NCBI GenBank assembly: GCA_023442945.1
Contig: JAEZWW010000085.1
Location: forward strand, 1-55,716
Reading direction: 5' to 3'
Length of the DNA: 55,716 bases
Origin: Pseudomonadota bacterium
GTDB taxonomy: Bacteria; Pseudomonadota; Gammaproteobacteria; Burkholderiales; Burkholderiaceae_C
Of the stretch, positions 1-7,738 are shown piece by piece. The stretch's first letter is position 1. Each line of letters opens with the position of its first letter. A program made the translations under genes and the position numbers. The notes below the pieces were generated by a model, which had not been told where the DNA came from, ran no database searches, and was given only the letters and a program-made list of their open reading frames with translations.

Positions 1-1
1 G

Positions 2-364
2 CCGGCGCCCGCGCCGCAGCCTGCGCCGCCACCGCCGCCCGCCCCCGCGCCACCGGCCCCGCCGGCGCCCGAAGTGGTCGTGCAGCCATCGAAGGACGCG
101 GCCTACCTCAACAACCCCAAGCCCGCCTACCCGGCCATGAGCAAGCGCTTGGGCGAAACCGGCCGCGTCGTCGTGCGCGTGCTGATCGGCCCCGACGGCC
201 GCGCCCAGGAAGCCCGCATCCAGCGCTCCAGCGGTTTCGACCGGCTGGACCAGGTCGCGCTCGAAACCGCCCGCGACCGCTGGCGCTACCGCCCCGGCAC
301 GCGCAACGGCGTGCCCGAGGCGATGTGGTTCAACGTGCCGCTCAACTTCGAGCTGGGCGAGTGA
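2..364 (+). CDS. tonB: TonB-family energy transducer, C-terminal part (5' end outside window)
   Basis: This is the C-terminal part of a TonB protein, which spans the periplasm and passes proton-motive energy from ExbB-ExbD to outer-membrane receptors. The visible 120 residues open with a proline/alanine-rich stretch, the usual extended periplasmic linker. A TonB C-terminal domain of about 90 residues follows, with a PAYP turn, the GRVVVRVLIGPDG strand pair and a WRYRPGTRNG end. The N-terminal membrane anchor lies before the window. The ORF stays open to the first base, so the protein is cut by the window and not truncated in the genome. exbB follows after 45 bases, which fits a tonB-exbB-exbD operon. 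Confidence 0.9.
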   Translation, partial: PAPAPQPAPPPPPAPAPPAPPAPEVVVQPSKDAAYLNNPKPAYPAMSKRLGETGRVVVRVLIGPDGRAQEARIQRSSGFDRLDQVALETARDRWRYRPGTRNGVPEAMWFNVPLNFELGE

Positions 365-409
365 GCGGCCTAGGCGACAGATTTGATTTTTGAGAAGAAA
401 GACTGAGCA

Positions 410-1129
410 ATGAATTCCCAATTCGGATTGATGCACGTGTGGACTCAGGGCGACTGGGTCACCCGCAGCGTGTTCGCGGCCCTGGTGCTGATGTCACTGG
501 CCTCGTGGGTGGTGATCCTGATCAAGGCGCTGGACGTCATGCGCGCCAAGCGCCAGGCCGCCCGCGTCGAAGGCTTCTGGCATTCGGCCGACATGGCCGA
601 AGGCCTGACCAAGCTGGGCGACGCCGACCGCAACCCCTTCCGCGAACTGGCCGTGGAAGGCCGCGAAGCCACCGCCCACCACCGCGCCACCAAGGCCCAA
701 CTGCACGACAGCCTGGACGCCAGCGACTGGATCTCACGCGCGCTGCGCAACAGCATCGACCAGGCCACCAGCCGCCTGCAGGCCGGCCTGGCCATCCTGG
801 CCTCGGTCGGCTCCACCGCGCCTTTTGTCGGCCTGTTCGGCACCGTCTGGGGCATCTACCACGCGCTGATGAGCATCGGCTCGGCCGGCCAGGCCAGCAT
901 CGACCAGGTCGCCGGCCCGATCGGTGAAGCGCTGATCATGACCGCGCTGGGCCTGGCCGTCGCCATCCCCGCCGTGCTGGGCTACAACGCGCTGGTGCGC
1001 GGCAACAAGACGATTCTGGCCAAGCTCGGCCGCTTCGCGCACGACCTGCACGCCTACTACGTCACCGGCGCCCGCGTCACCGCCAGCCAGGCCAGCGACC
1101 CGCGCGTCGTGCCAATGAAGAAGGCCTGA
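410..1129 (+). CDS. exbB: ExbB, TonB-complex proton channel subunit
   Basis: ExbB is the inner-membrane subunit of the ExbB-ExbD proton channel that powers TonB. The 239-residue product has the MotA/TolQ/ExbB layout: one membrane helix near residues 20-41, a cytoplasmic stretch, and two more helices near 131-153 (containing STAPFVGLFGTVWGIY, typical of the family) and 171-194. The length is normal. The start is preceded by an A/G-rich ribosome site (AGAAGAAAGA). exbD begins 17 bases after the stop, so the two are surely co-transcribed. TolQ is the main alternative, but the tonB and hemP neighbours favour ExbB. Confidence 0.94.
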   Translation: MNSQFGLMHVWTQGDWVTRSVFAALVLMSLASWVVILIKALDVMRAKRQAARVEGFWHSADMAEGLTKLGDADRNPFRELAVEGREATAHHRATKAQLHDSLDASDWISRALRNSIDQATSRLQAGLAILASVGSTAPFVGLFGTVWGIYHALMSIGSAGQASIDQVAGPIGEALIMTALGLAVAIPAVLGYNALVRGNKTILAKLGRFAHDLHAYYVTGARVTASQASDPRVVPMKKA

Positions 1130-1146
1130 GGCGGAGGACAACAGTC

Positions 1147-1563
1147 ATGGCTGGATTCATCGCCGACGACCACGACGAAGTGATGAGCGAGATCAACATG
1201 GTCCCGTTCATCGACGTGATGCTGGTCCTGCTCATCATCTTCATCATCACCGTGCCGGTGATGAAGCACGCGGTCAACGTTGAGCTGCCGCGCGCCACCA
1301 ACGAAAAAGAGCTGATCAAGCCCGAAACCGTCAACCTGACGGTGCAGGCCGATGGCAGCTACGCGCTGGGCGAAGAAAAGATCGCCGACGACCAGCTGGC
1401 CCCGCGCCTGCAGGCCGAAGCCGCCAAACAGCCCCAGCCCGATCTGCACATCCGCGGCGACCGCGACGTGCGCTATGAGCGCGTGGTGCAAGCCATGGCC
1501 GCCGCCCAGCAAGCTGGCCTGAAAAAGATCGGCTTCGTGACCGAGCCGAAAACGGCCCCCTGA
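1147..1563 (+). CDS. exbD: ExbD, TonB-complex proton channel subunit
   Basis: ExbD pairs with ExbB to form the proton channel that energises TonB. The 138-residue protein has a short cytoplasmic N-terminus, one membrane helix at about residues 18-38 (MVPFIDVMLVLLIIFIITV) and a periplasmic domain. Asp23 in the FID motif corresponds to the membrane aspartate that carries protons in characterised ExbD proteins. The length is typical. A GGAGG-like site (GCGGAGGACAAC) precedes the ATG. It lies 17 bases after exbB and 14 bases before hemP, so the four genes read as one operon. Confidence 0.94.
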   Translation: MAGFIADDHDEVMSEINMVPFIDVMLVLLIIFIITVPVMKHAVNVELPRATNEKELIKPETVNLTVQADGSYALGEEKIADDQLAPRLQAEAAKQPQPDLHIRGDRDVRYERVVQAMAAAQQAGLKKIGFVTEPKTAP

Positions 1564-1577
1564 CCCGGAGACCCTGT

Positions 1578-1802
1578 ATGAGCCTCTCGCCGTCCGCCAC
1601 CACCGCTTCGACCGCCACCACCTTGCGCATGCCGCGCCGCGCGGAGCCCAAAGCCGCCCCCAACGCGCCCCTGCCCATCGCCGCCGCGCCCCTGCCCAGC
1701 GACCAGTTGCTGCAAGGCCGCAAGGCGATCGAGATCAGCCACAACGGCTCCGTCTACCGCCTGCAGGCCACCAAGCTCGGCAAGCTGATCCTGACCAAAT
1801 AA
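1578..1802 (+). CDS. hemP: Haemin uptake protein HemP
   Basis: This is a 74-residue HemP-family protein. The conserved part is the C-terminal 35 residues, including LLQGRKAIEISHNGSVYRL and a KLGKLILTK end; the first 35 residues are low-complexity Ala/Pro/Thr. HemP is a small cytoplasmic protein tied to haem and iron uptake, and in some Burkholderiales it activates haem-receptor genes. A ribosome site (CCCGGAGACC) precedes the ATG. It is the last gene of the tonB-exbB-exbD run. The TonB-dependent haem receptor that often follows hemP is absent here: the next gene is an unrelated orphan on the other strand. Confidence 0.85.
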   Translation: MSLSPSATTASTATTLRMPRRAEPKAAPNAPLPIAAAPLPSDQLLQGRKAIEISHNGSVYRLQATKLGKLILTK

Positions 1803-1860
1803 GCCCCGCTGGCGCGATCACCCCTCCGCCGCGCCAGCACGGCACCGTTTCATCGTGGGA

Positions 1861-1876
1861 GGCGCTCCGTAGCGCC
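1861..1876 (+). terminator. Small hairpin after hemP, weak terminator candidate
   Basis: GGCGCT and AGCGCC form a perfect 6-bp stem around a CCGT loop, about 60 bases past the hemP stop. No T-run follows at once. A T7 tract lies at about 1912-1918, after a short GAGC/GCTC element. It could help end the tonB-exbB-exbD-hemP transcript, but the signal is weak. Confidence 0.25.
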
Positions 1877-1937
1877 GTTGACAGAGTCAGCCAGGTACCC
1901 CGAGCCAGCTCTTTTTTTCTGCCCACAAGTGGTTTTT

Positions 1938-1993
1938 CAAGAAAAATCGGCCTGTGGCCCTAGAGGAAACTACGCAGGCAGCTATTTTTCTTG
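1938..1993 (-). repeat. Dispersed repeat copy R1
   Basis: This copy belongs to the family described in the findings and is in reverse orientation. On the minus strand the core reads AGCTGCCTGCGTAG, then TTTCCT, then CTAGGGCCACAGGCC. The core is flanked by a perfect 10-bp inverted repeat, CAAGAAAAAT at 1938-1947 and ATTTTTCTTG at 1984-1993, so the whole unit can fold back. It lies between the convergent ends of hemP and the orphan gene. Confidence 0.8.
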
Positions 1994-2051
1994 CAGAAAA
2001 ATGGCACTCTAAGCCGAATGCGAAAGCCGATACCCGACGACGCTGCAACCG

Positions 2052-2831
2052 CTAGGCGGTATCGGACGGCTGAAATAAGTCAGGGTGATCAAAGTGGAAG
2101 CGTGCCGACTGCCGCACGCCGTCTTCAACCAGCGACGGAATCGTTATGTTGGGACGGCCCGGCGTTTCAAGGTAAACAATCAAGAGGCCCGGCATATAAG
2201 TCATTTGGACGATTCCAACGCAATCGCCGCTCGCGATAAGTGCCGCCAGTTCTTCCTTGGTTTTTTTTCGAGACAGGCGTTTCAGCTGTCGGTACTCCCC
2301 TTCCGCGTCCACCGTCACCACGATGGGTCCGACAATCTTTTTGAGGGTCAACATCCCTTGCATACGCGCCACCCCTTCGGCGTACAAGCGGGCTTCCAGA
2401 GAGGTCAAGTCAGTGGCTGCGCCCTCGTACGGGAAGGGTGACGCAGGCACGTGCGCATAAGTGACGACCTCGCCAAACGCACGACGCTCGGCCTCGACCA
2501 CATGCTTCAAACGCGTCGCCCGACTGGGCCAAATGATGCCTCGGGCTTCTTGAAGGACGTGGCTCGCGAGTTTGTCGTCCCCACGCGCGTTGGCCTCATA
2601 GGACATCTCGACCATCTCCTCCAGTATCCGCTGCAGTCGGACGTCCTTGATCTTGCGTTTGACCCAAACGAAGCCTGATCGAAGGTCGCGGAACGCCTTG
2701 TCCAACGCCTCAGATGCCGGCAGAGGATTGCCTTCCGCGCCCCGAAAGTAGTCGGGCTCGAAGAATGCCACGACTCCCCAGTAGTCGTGGTAATGACCGA
2801 TCGATTCGAACTTTCTAGGTGATGAAGGCAT
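2052..2831 (-). CDS. Orphan hypothetical protein, lower GC than neighbours
   Basis: I do not recognise this 259-residue protein. It is soluble-looking and charged, with no signal peptide or membrane helix. A helical first half contains WVKRKIKDVRLQRILEEMVE. A second half looks like strand and loop, with KKIVGPIVVTVDAEGEYRQL followed by a basic RLSRKKTKEE segment. The chosen ATG at 2831 has a GGTGG site 12 bases upstream. A TTG at 2930 would add 33 residues, but they look unconserved. The gene is clearly less GC-rich than the box genes or exbB and has rarer codons. It is convergent with hemP across repeat R1, so recent acquisition is plausible. No function can be given. Confidence 0.6.
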   Translation of the reverse strand: MPSSPRKFESIGHYHDYWGVVAFFEPDYFRGAEGNPLPASEALDKAFRDLRSGFVWVKRKIKDVRLQRILEEMVEMSYEANARGDDKLASHVLQEARGIIWPSRATRLKHVVEAERRAFGEVVTYAHVPASPFPYEGAATDLTSLEARLYAEGVARMQGMLTLKKIVGPIVVTVDAEGEYRQLKRLSRKKTKEELAALIASGDCVGIVQMTYMPGLLIVYLETPGRPNITIPSLVEDGVRQSARFHFDHPDLFQPSDTA

Positions 2832-2982
2832 GAACGCATTCAACCACCAATCCGCTGTCTTTCGCACGGCAACCCGCACCGCGACCGGATTGCCACACCG
2901 TGTATGTATTGCTCGGCTGGAAAAGGCCAACGCCGGAGCTCATGGCGCTGGCTTTTCTTGGGCGAATCTCGGGAGACGACCT

Positions 2983-4284
2983 TCAATAGGTCTCCAAATG
3001 CAGCCGCCCTTCCTTCTTCAAGCGCGGCCCGATGTCGTCCCAGTTCAGCCCAGCCCCCTGCGCCACGTCGCGCAGGGCCAGGACGACGCCTTCTTCCATG
3101 CTTTTGAGGCCGCAGACATAGAAGTGGCTGTTGGCGTCCTGCAGCAGGCTGGCCAGGTCGGCGGCGCGTTCGCGCATCAGGTCTTGCACGTACTTCTTGG
3201 GTGCGCCGGGGGTGCGGCTGAAGGCGAAGTTGATGTCGATGAAGTCTTTGGGCAGGCCGAGCAGCGGGCCGAAGTACGGCAGCTCTTGCTGGGTGCGGGC
3301 ACCGAAGAACAGCATCAGCTTGCCGCCTTCGAACTTGCCGGACTTGCGCAGGCGGCGGCGCCATTCGGTCATGGCGCGCATGGGGGCTGAGCCGGTGCCG
3401 GTGCAGATCATGACGATGTGGCTGCGCGGGTGGTTGGGCATCAAAAAGCTGGTGCCGAACGGGCCGGTGACCTGCACCTTGTCGCCCACCTTCAAGTCGC
3501 ACATGTAGTTGCTGGCGACGCCGCGCACGGGCTTGCCGTCGTAGTCTTCCAGCACGCGCTTGATGGTCAGGCTGATGTTGTTGTAGCCGGGCCGTTCGCC
3601 GTTGCGTGGGCTGGCGATGCTGTACTGGCGCGGGTGGTGCGGCTTGCCGCGCTCGTCCACGCCGGGCGGGATGATGCCGATGGACTGGCCTTCCAGCACC
3701 GGGAAGGGCATGCTGCCGAAGTCCAGCATGATGTGGTGCGTGTCGTATTCGGTGCCCACCTCGGTCACGCGCACGGTGCCGACCACGGTGGCGGTGACAA
3801 ACTTGTCGGCGGCCTTGGGGCCGTACAGGTTGGCGAACGCTGCCGCGGCGGACCAGGGCGGGACGGTGGCGCCGTAAGCGGCCGAGTTGAAGGGCGCTTC
3901 GCCCGTCGGGTCGATCGCGGGGGCGGCCTGGGCCTGCGGCTGCAGGTCGACCGCAGCGTCGGACTCACCATCGGCCACGCCCAGCGCTGCCAGCTCTTCG
4001 GGGGTCTTTTCAGGTGGCAGCTCTTCCCAGTTGAGCTGTTCTTCCAGCGTGTACGGCTGCGCCTTGGGCACCAGGCGCCAGTTGTCGATGCTGCCGGTGG
4101 GGCATGGCGAGATGCAGGCCATGCAGAAGTTGCACTTGCTGGCGTCGACCACGTAGTTGTTGCTGTCGTGCGTGACGGCCAGCTGCGGGCAGACGGATTC
4201 GCAGGTGTTGCAGCGGATGCAGATCTCGGGGTCGATCAGGTGCTGCTTGAGGATGGCGGTGTCGGCTGTGGCGGTATCGCTCAT
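2983..4284 (-). CDS. boxA: BoxA, reductase component of benzoyl-CoA 2,3-epoxidase
   Basis: BoxA is the NADPH-dependent iron-sulfur flavoprotein that feeds electrons to the BoxB oxygenase in aerobic benzoyl-CoA degradation. The 433-residue protein opens with a two-cluster ferredoxin domain: Cys22, 25, 28 and 32, then Cys51, 54, 57 and 61. An acidic, proline-rich linker leads to a ferredoxin-NADP reductase module with the FAD motif RQYSIASP and the nucleotide motif ICTGTGSAPMRAM. The length and order match characterised BoxA. A GGAG site sits 6 bases before the ATG. It is the last gene of boxC-boxB-boxA, 124 bases after boxB. The protein should be cytoplasmic. Confidence 0.95.
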   Translation of the reverse strand: MSDTATADTAILKQHLIDPEICIRCNTCESVCPQLAVTHDSNNYVVDASKCNFCMACISPCPTGSIDNWRLVPKAQPYTLEEQLNWEELPPEKTPEELAALGVADGESDAAVDLQPQAQAAPAIDPTGEAPFNSAAYGATVPPWSAAAAFANLYGPKAADKFVTATVVGTVRVTEVGTEYDTHHIMLDFGSMPFPVLEGQSIGIIPPGVDERGKPHHPRQYSIASPRNGERPGYNNISLTIKRVLEDYDGKPVRGVASNYMCDLKVGDKVQVTGPFGTSFLMPNHPRSHIVMICTGTGSAPMRAMTEWRRRLRKSGKFEGGKLMLFFGARTQQELPYFGPLLGLPKDFIDINFAFSRTPGAPKKYVQDLMRERAADLASLLQDANSHFYVCGLKSMEEGVVLALRDVAQGAGLNWDDIGPRLKKEGRLHLETY

Positions 4285-4408
4285 CGTGGTCTCCGCGGGG
4301 AACGCAAATGTGTAGGGTCAGTATGCAACAAGGCCACGGCGACGGGGCGCCGCGCGTGGCCTTGCCAGGCTGCTGGGCCGCCACCAGGGCGGCGGCTGCG
4401 CCGTGCGC

Positions 4409-5836
4409 TCAGTTGAAGCGCACGTACTCGAAGTCGACCGGCTGGCGGTTGATGCCCATGACGGGCGGCGCGATCCAGTTGGCAAACTTGCCGGGCTCGA
4501 CCACGCGGCCCATCAGGCTGGCGACGAAGGCGAAGTCTTCCGGGCTGGGCAGCCATTCGTTCTTCTTGGCGGCCCATTCGGCGTCGTTCACCACGCGGCC
4601 TTCGGGCGACATCTTGATGCCGGCCAGCGCGCCGATCTGGCGGTTGAAGGCCTTGTGCGGCACGGTCAGGCGCGTCGGAATGCCGGCCTTTTCCAGCACC
4701 TTGTTCCAGCGGCCTACGCCAGCGACGGAGTCCTTGATGAAGTCGTCGCGCAGCACTTCGTTCAGCGCGTTCAGCATCGGCACTTCTTTTTCGACCAGCT
4801 GGCCGTTCTGCACTTCCAGCACCTTGTAGGTCTGGCCCTTGAGCAGGTGGTCGTCGTCGCGCTTGCCTTCTTCGTAGCGGCCCTTCAGGCCCGAGCTGTA
4901 GAAGATGGCGGCGTTGCTGGACTGGTCGGCGCCGAACAGGTCGATCGTCACGGAGTAGTGGAAGTTCAGGTAACGCTGGACGGTGCCCAGGTCGATCGCG
5001 CCGGCGGCACGGATCTTCTGCGGATCGTCGGTCTTCAGCTCGTTCATCAGCTGGGCGGTGCGCTGGATCACGCGCGACACGCCGGATTCGCCCACGAACA
5101 TGTGGTGCGCCTCTTCGGTCAGCATGAACTTGGTGGTGCGCGCCAGCGGGTCGAACGCGGACTCGGCCAGCGCCGACAGCTGGAACTTGCCGTCGCGGTC
5201 GGTGAAGTAGGTGAACATGAAGAAGGCCAGCCAGTCCGGCGTCTTCTCGTTGAACGCACCCAGAATGCGGGGGTTGTCCTGGTCACCCGACTGGCGCTGC
5301 AGCAGGGCTTCGGCTTCTTCGCGGCCGTCGCGGCCGAAGTGCTTGTGCAGCAGGTAGACCATGGCCCACAGGTGGCGGCCTTCTTCCACGTTGATCTGGA
5401 ACAGGTTGCGCAGGTCGTACATGGACGGCGCGGTCAGGCCCAGGTGGCGTTGCTGTTCGACGGACGCCGGCTCGGTGTCGCCTTGCGTGACGATGATGCG
5501 GCGCAGGTTGGCGCGGTGCTCGCCCGGCACGTCCTGCCAGGCCTTTTCACCCAGGTGGTCGCCAAAGTGGATCTTGCGTTCGGCATCGCCCGGGTTCAGA
5601 AAGATGCCCCAGCGGTAGTCGCGCATCTTGACGTGGCCAAACTGGGCCCAGCCTTGCGGGTCCACGCTGACGGCGGTGCGCAGGTACACGTCGTAGTTGG
5701 TCGAGCCTTCGGGGCCCACGTCGTCCCACCAGTTGATGAAGTTGGGCTGCCAGCTTTCCAGCGCGCGCTGCAGCGTGCGGTCTTCCGACAGGTTGACGTT
5801 GTTGGGGATCTTCTCGCTGTAATCGATGCTGCTCAT
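4409..5836 (-). CDS. boxB: BoxB, diiron oxygenase of benzoyl-CoA 2,3-epoxidase
   Basis: BoxB is the class I diiron enzyme that inserts one oxygen of O2 into benzoyl-CoA to give the 2,3-epoxide, using electrons from BoxA. The 475-residue product is full length for the family. The two E-x-x-H iron-binding elements are visible as EEGRH (about residue 150) and TEEAHH (about residue 241). The start has a strong AGGAG site 6 bases upstream. The gene lies between boxC and boxA on the same strand. The 114-base boxC-boxB spacer contains repeat R2, an unusual interruption for an operon expected to be tightly co-expressed. Confidence 0.96.
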   Translation of the reverse strand: MSSIDYSEKIPNNVNLSEDRTLQRALESWQPNFINWWDDVGPEGSTNYDVYLRTAVSVDPQGWAQFGHVKMRDYRWGIFLNPGDAERKIHFGDHLGEKAWQDVPGEHRANLRRIIVTQGDTEPASVEQQRHLGLTAPSMYDLRNLFQINVEEGRHLWAMVYLLHKHFGRDGREEAEALLQRQSGDQDNPRILGAFNEKTPDWLAFFMFTYFTDRDGKFQLSALAESAFDPLARTTKFMLTEEAHHMFVGESGVSRVIQRTAQLMNELKTDDPQKIRAAGAIDLGTVQRYLNFHYSVTIDLFGADQSSNAAIFYSSGLKGRYEEGKRDDDHLLKGQTYKVLEVQNGQLVEKEVPMLNALNEVLRDDFIKDSVAGVGRWNKVLEKAGIPTRLTVPHKAFNRQIGALAGIKMSPEGRVVNDAEWAAKKNEWLPSPEDFAFVASLMGRVVEPGKFANWIAPPVMGINRQPVDFEYVRFN

Positions 5837-5874
5837 GGTGGTCTCCTGATGGCTAGAAGCAATGAACGAATACT

Positions 5875-5933
5875 ATGAATTCAGTAGCTGGCCGCGCAAT
5901 TGGTTGTAGGGCCAGCGGTTGATTTCTTCAATA
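5875..5933 (+). repeat. Dispersed repeat copy R2, in the boxC-boxB spacer
   Basis: The core reads AGCTGGCCGCGCAA, TTGGTT, GTAGGGCCAGCGGTT on the plus strand. The copy lies inside the box operon, between the boxC stop at 5951 and the boxB start at 5836, so it would be part of the box transcript, read in the reverse sense. Confidence 0.8.
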
Positions 5934-5950
5934 AACCGGTTGCGGCGCGA

Positions 5951-7609
5951 TCACACGCGGTTCATATCGAACTGGGCCTTGTCGCCCTTGCCGTAGACCT
6001 TCAGCGCGCCCTTTTCGCCCACGGCGTTGGGGCGCTGGAAGATCCAGTTCTGCCAGGCCGACAGGCGCCCGAAGATGCGGGTGAACATGTTTTCCTGCTG
6101 GGCAAAGCGCAGGTTGGCTTCCAGGCCGGTGAGCGCGTCGGGGCTCATGGCGGCGCGCTCTTCCAGGGCGATGCGGATCTCGTCGTTCCAGTCGATGTCG
6201 TCGAGTGCGGCGGTGATCAGGCCCAGCTTCTCGGCGGCTTCGCCGTCCAGCTTCTGCCCGATGGCGGCCTTGGCGGCGGCCATGGGCGCATCTTCTTCGT
6301 AGAAGCGGCGCGCCAGGCGCGACTGGCCGTTGACCATCGGGTAGGTGCCGAAGTTGAGTTCGTTCAATTCCAGCGTCGGGGCCTTGGCCGACTCGTCGGG
6401 CAGGATCAGCATGTAGGCGCGGTCGGCGCAGAAAGCCAGCTCGGCCAGCGTGCCGGCAAAGCAGCTGCCTTCTTCGATCAGCGCAAACAGGCTGCGCGAC
6501 GACACGTCCAGGCGCGCCAGCGTGCGGCGCAGCATGCCCAGGGTTTCGCGCACGAACCAGTGGTCTTTGTGGGCCAGCATCAGCGCATCGTTGGTCAGCA
6601 CCGCGGCGGCCTCACCTTCGGTCTTCAGCACCCAGGCGCCGATGTCGAGTTCGTTGGTGCGCATGTTCAGGATGGCGTCGTCCAGCTCGCGCGCCATCTG
6701 CAGCGGGTACCAAGCGGCACCGGCGGCTTCGATGCCGGCGATGTCGGTCGGCTGCGCGCCGCTGGGCGATTGGACAGTGAAGGTGGCGACGCGCTTGGCG
6801 CGGTCGATGTCGACCTTGACGTAGGTGTAGGCCAGGCCGGCGTCGGATTCGGTGCGCTCCACTTTCGGCAGCGCCACACCCTTGCCCGCCGCGGGCCGAT
6901 CGCTGCCGGCGGCCAGTTGGCCGGCGCGCTCGGCGACGAAGGCATCGAACTGCGCGGGCTTGGCCACGGCGTCGACCAGGCGCCATTCCACGGCCTTCTG
7001 GCCGCGCACGCCTTCGCTGGTGGTGCAGAAGATGTCGGCGCGGTCGTGGCGCACGTGGCGCTTGTCGGTCACGCGGGTCAGACCGCCGGTGCCGGGCAGC
7101 ACGCCCAGCAGCGGCACTTCCGGCAGGCTGACGGAGGACGAGCGGTCGTCGACCAACACGATGTCGTCGCAGGCCAGGGCCAGTTCGTAGCCGCCGCCGG
7201 CGCAAGCGCCATTCAGCGCGGCGAGGAACTTCAGGCCGCTGTGCTTGGACGAGTCTTCAATGCCGTTGCGCGTTTCGTTGGTGAACTTGCAGAAGTTCAC
7301 TTTCCAGGCGTGGCTCGACAGGCCCAGCATGAAGATGTTGGCGCCGGAGCAGAACACGCGGTCCTTGCCGCTGGTGACGACCACGGTGCGCACTTCAGGG
7401 TGTTCAAAACGGATGCGCTGCAGCGCGTCGTGCAGCTCGATGTCCACGCCCAGGTCGTAGCTGTTGAGCTTGAGCTTGTAGCCGGGGCGGATGCCGGCGT
7501 CTTCGTCGATGTCGATGGCCAGCTTGGCGACCGGGCCGTCAAAGCTGAGCTTCAGGTGGTGGTACTGGCTGGGGTCGGTGCGGTAATCGACTTGGGGCTG
7601 CTGGCTCAT
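5951..7609 (-). CDS. boxC: BoxC, 2,3-epoxybenzoyl-CoA dihydrolase
   Basis: BoxC opens the epoxide ring hydrolytically, giving 3,4-dehydroadipyl-CoA semialdehyde and formate. The 552-residue protein is a member of the enoyl-CoA hydratase superfamily with two crotonase-like regions. The oxyanion-hole region is around FCSGANIFMLGLSSHAWK, followed by NGACAGGGYELALACDD. The length matches the known enzyme of about 555 residues. I chose the ATG at 7609 because a GGAGG site lies 9 bases upstream and the protein then begins MSQQPQVDYRTDP. An upstream in-frame start at 7687 would run into the promoter. It is the first gene of boxC-boxB-boxA. Confidence 0.95.
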   Translation of the reverse strand: MSQQPQVDYRTDPSQYHHLKLSFDGPVAKLAIDIDEDAGIRPGYKLKLNSYDLGVDIELHDALQRIRFEHPEVRTVVVTSGKDRVFCSGANIFMLGLSSHAWKVNFCKFTNETRNGIEDSSKHSGLKFLAALNGACAGGGYELALACDDIVLVDDRSSSVSLPEVPLLGVLPGTGGLTRVTDKRHVRHDRADIFCTTSEGVRGQKAVEWRLVDAVAKPAQFDAFVAERAGQLAAGSDRPAAGKGVALPKVERTESDAGLAYTYVKVDIDRAKRVATFTVQSPSGAQPTDIAGIEAAGAAWYPLQMARELDDAILNMRTNELDIGAWVLKTEGEAAAVLTNDALMLAHKDHWFVRETLGMLRRTLARLDVSSRSLFALIEEGSCFAGTLAELAFCADRAYMLILPDESAKAPTLELNELNFGTYPMVNGQSRLARRFYEEDAPMAAAKAAIGQKLDGEAAEKLGLITAALDDIDWNDEIRIALEERAAMSPDALTGLEANLRFAQQENMFTRIFGRLSAWQNWIFQRPNAVGEKGALKVYGKGDKAQFDMNRV

Positions 7610-7689
7610 GGCGCGAATCCTCCGGGGCGGTGGGGTCAACAAGGGCAATCTGGGCGGTGCCAGAACATCCGGTCGACCGCGTGACATGA

Positions 7690-7736
7690 ATAATAGTGCA
7701 ACTACTCGGCCGTGTCAATGCATTTTAGTGCATGCA
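7690..7736 (-). promoter_or_regulatory. boxC promoter with BoxR-type operator
   Basis: On the minus strand there is a consensus -35 TTGACA (plus coordinates 7713-7718), a 17-base spacer and a -10 TATTAT (7690-7695). TGCA-N6-TGCA (7719-7732, followed by another TGCA at 7733-7736) abuts the -35, and a further TGCA at 7697-7700 sits in the spacer beside the -10. Spaced TGCA repeats are the known recognition pattern of the BzdR/BoxR regulators. The layout implies that BoxR blocks RNA polymerase at this promoter. Transcription should start about 75 bases before the boxC ATG. Confidence 0.8.
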
Positions 7737-7738
7737 GG

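Noticed and set aside
4403..7684. Two long plus-strand ORFs opposite boxB and boxC
   Set aside because: They are shadow frames; boxB and boxC are full length with family motifs on the minus strand.
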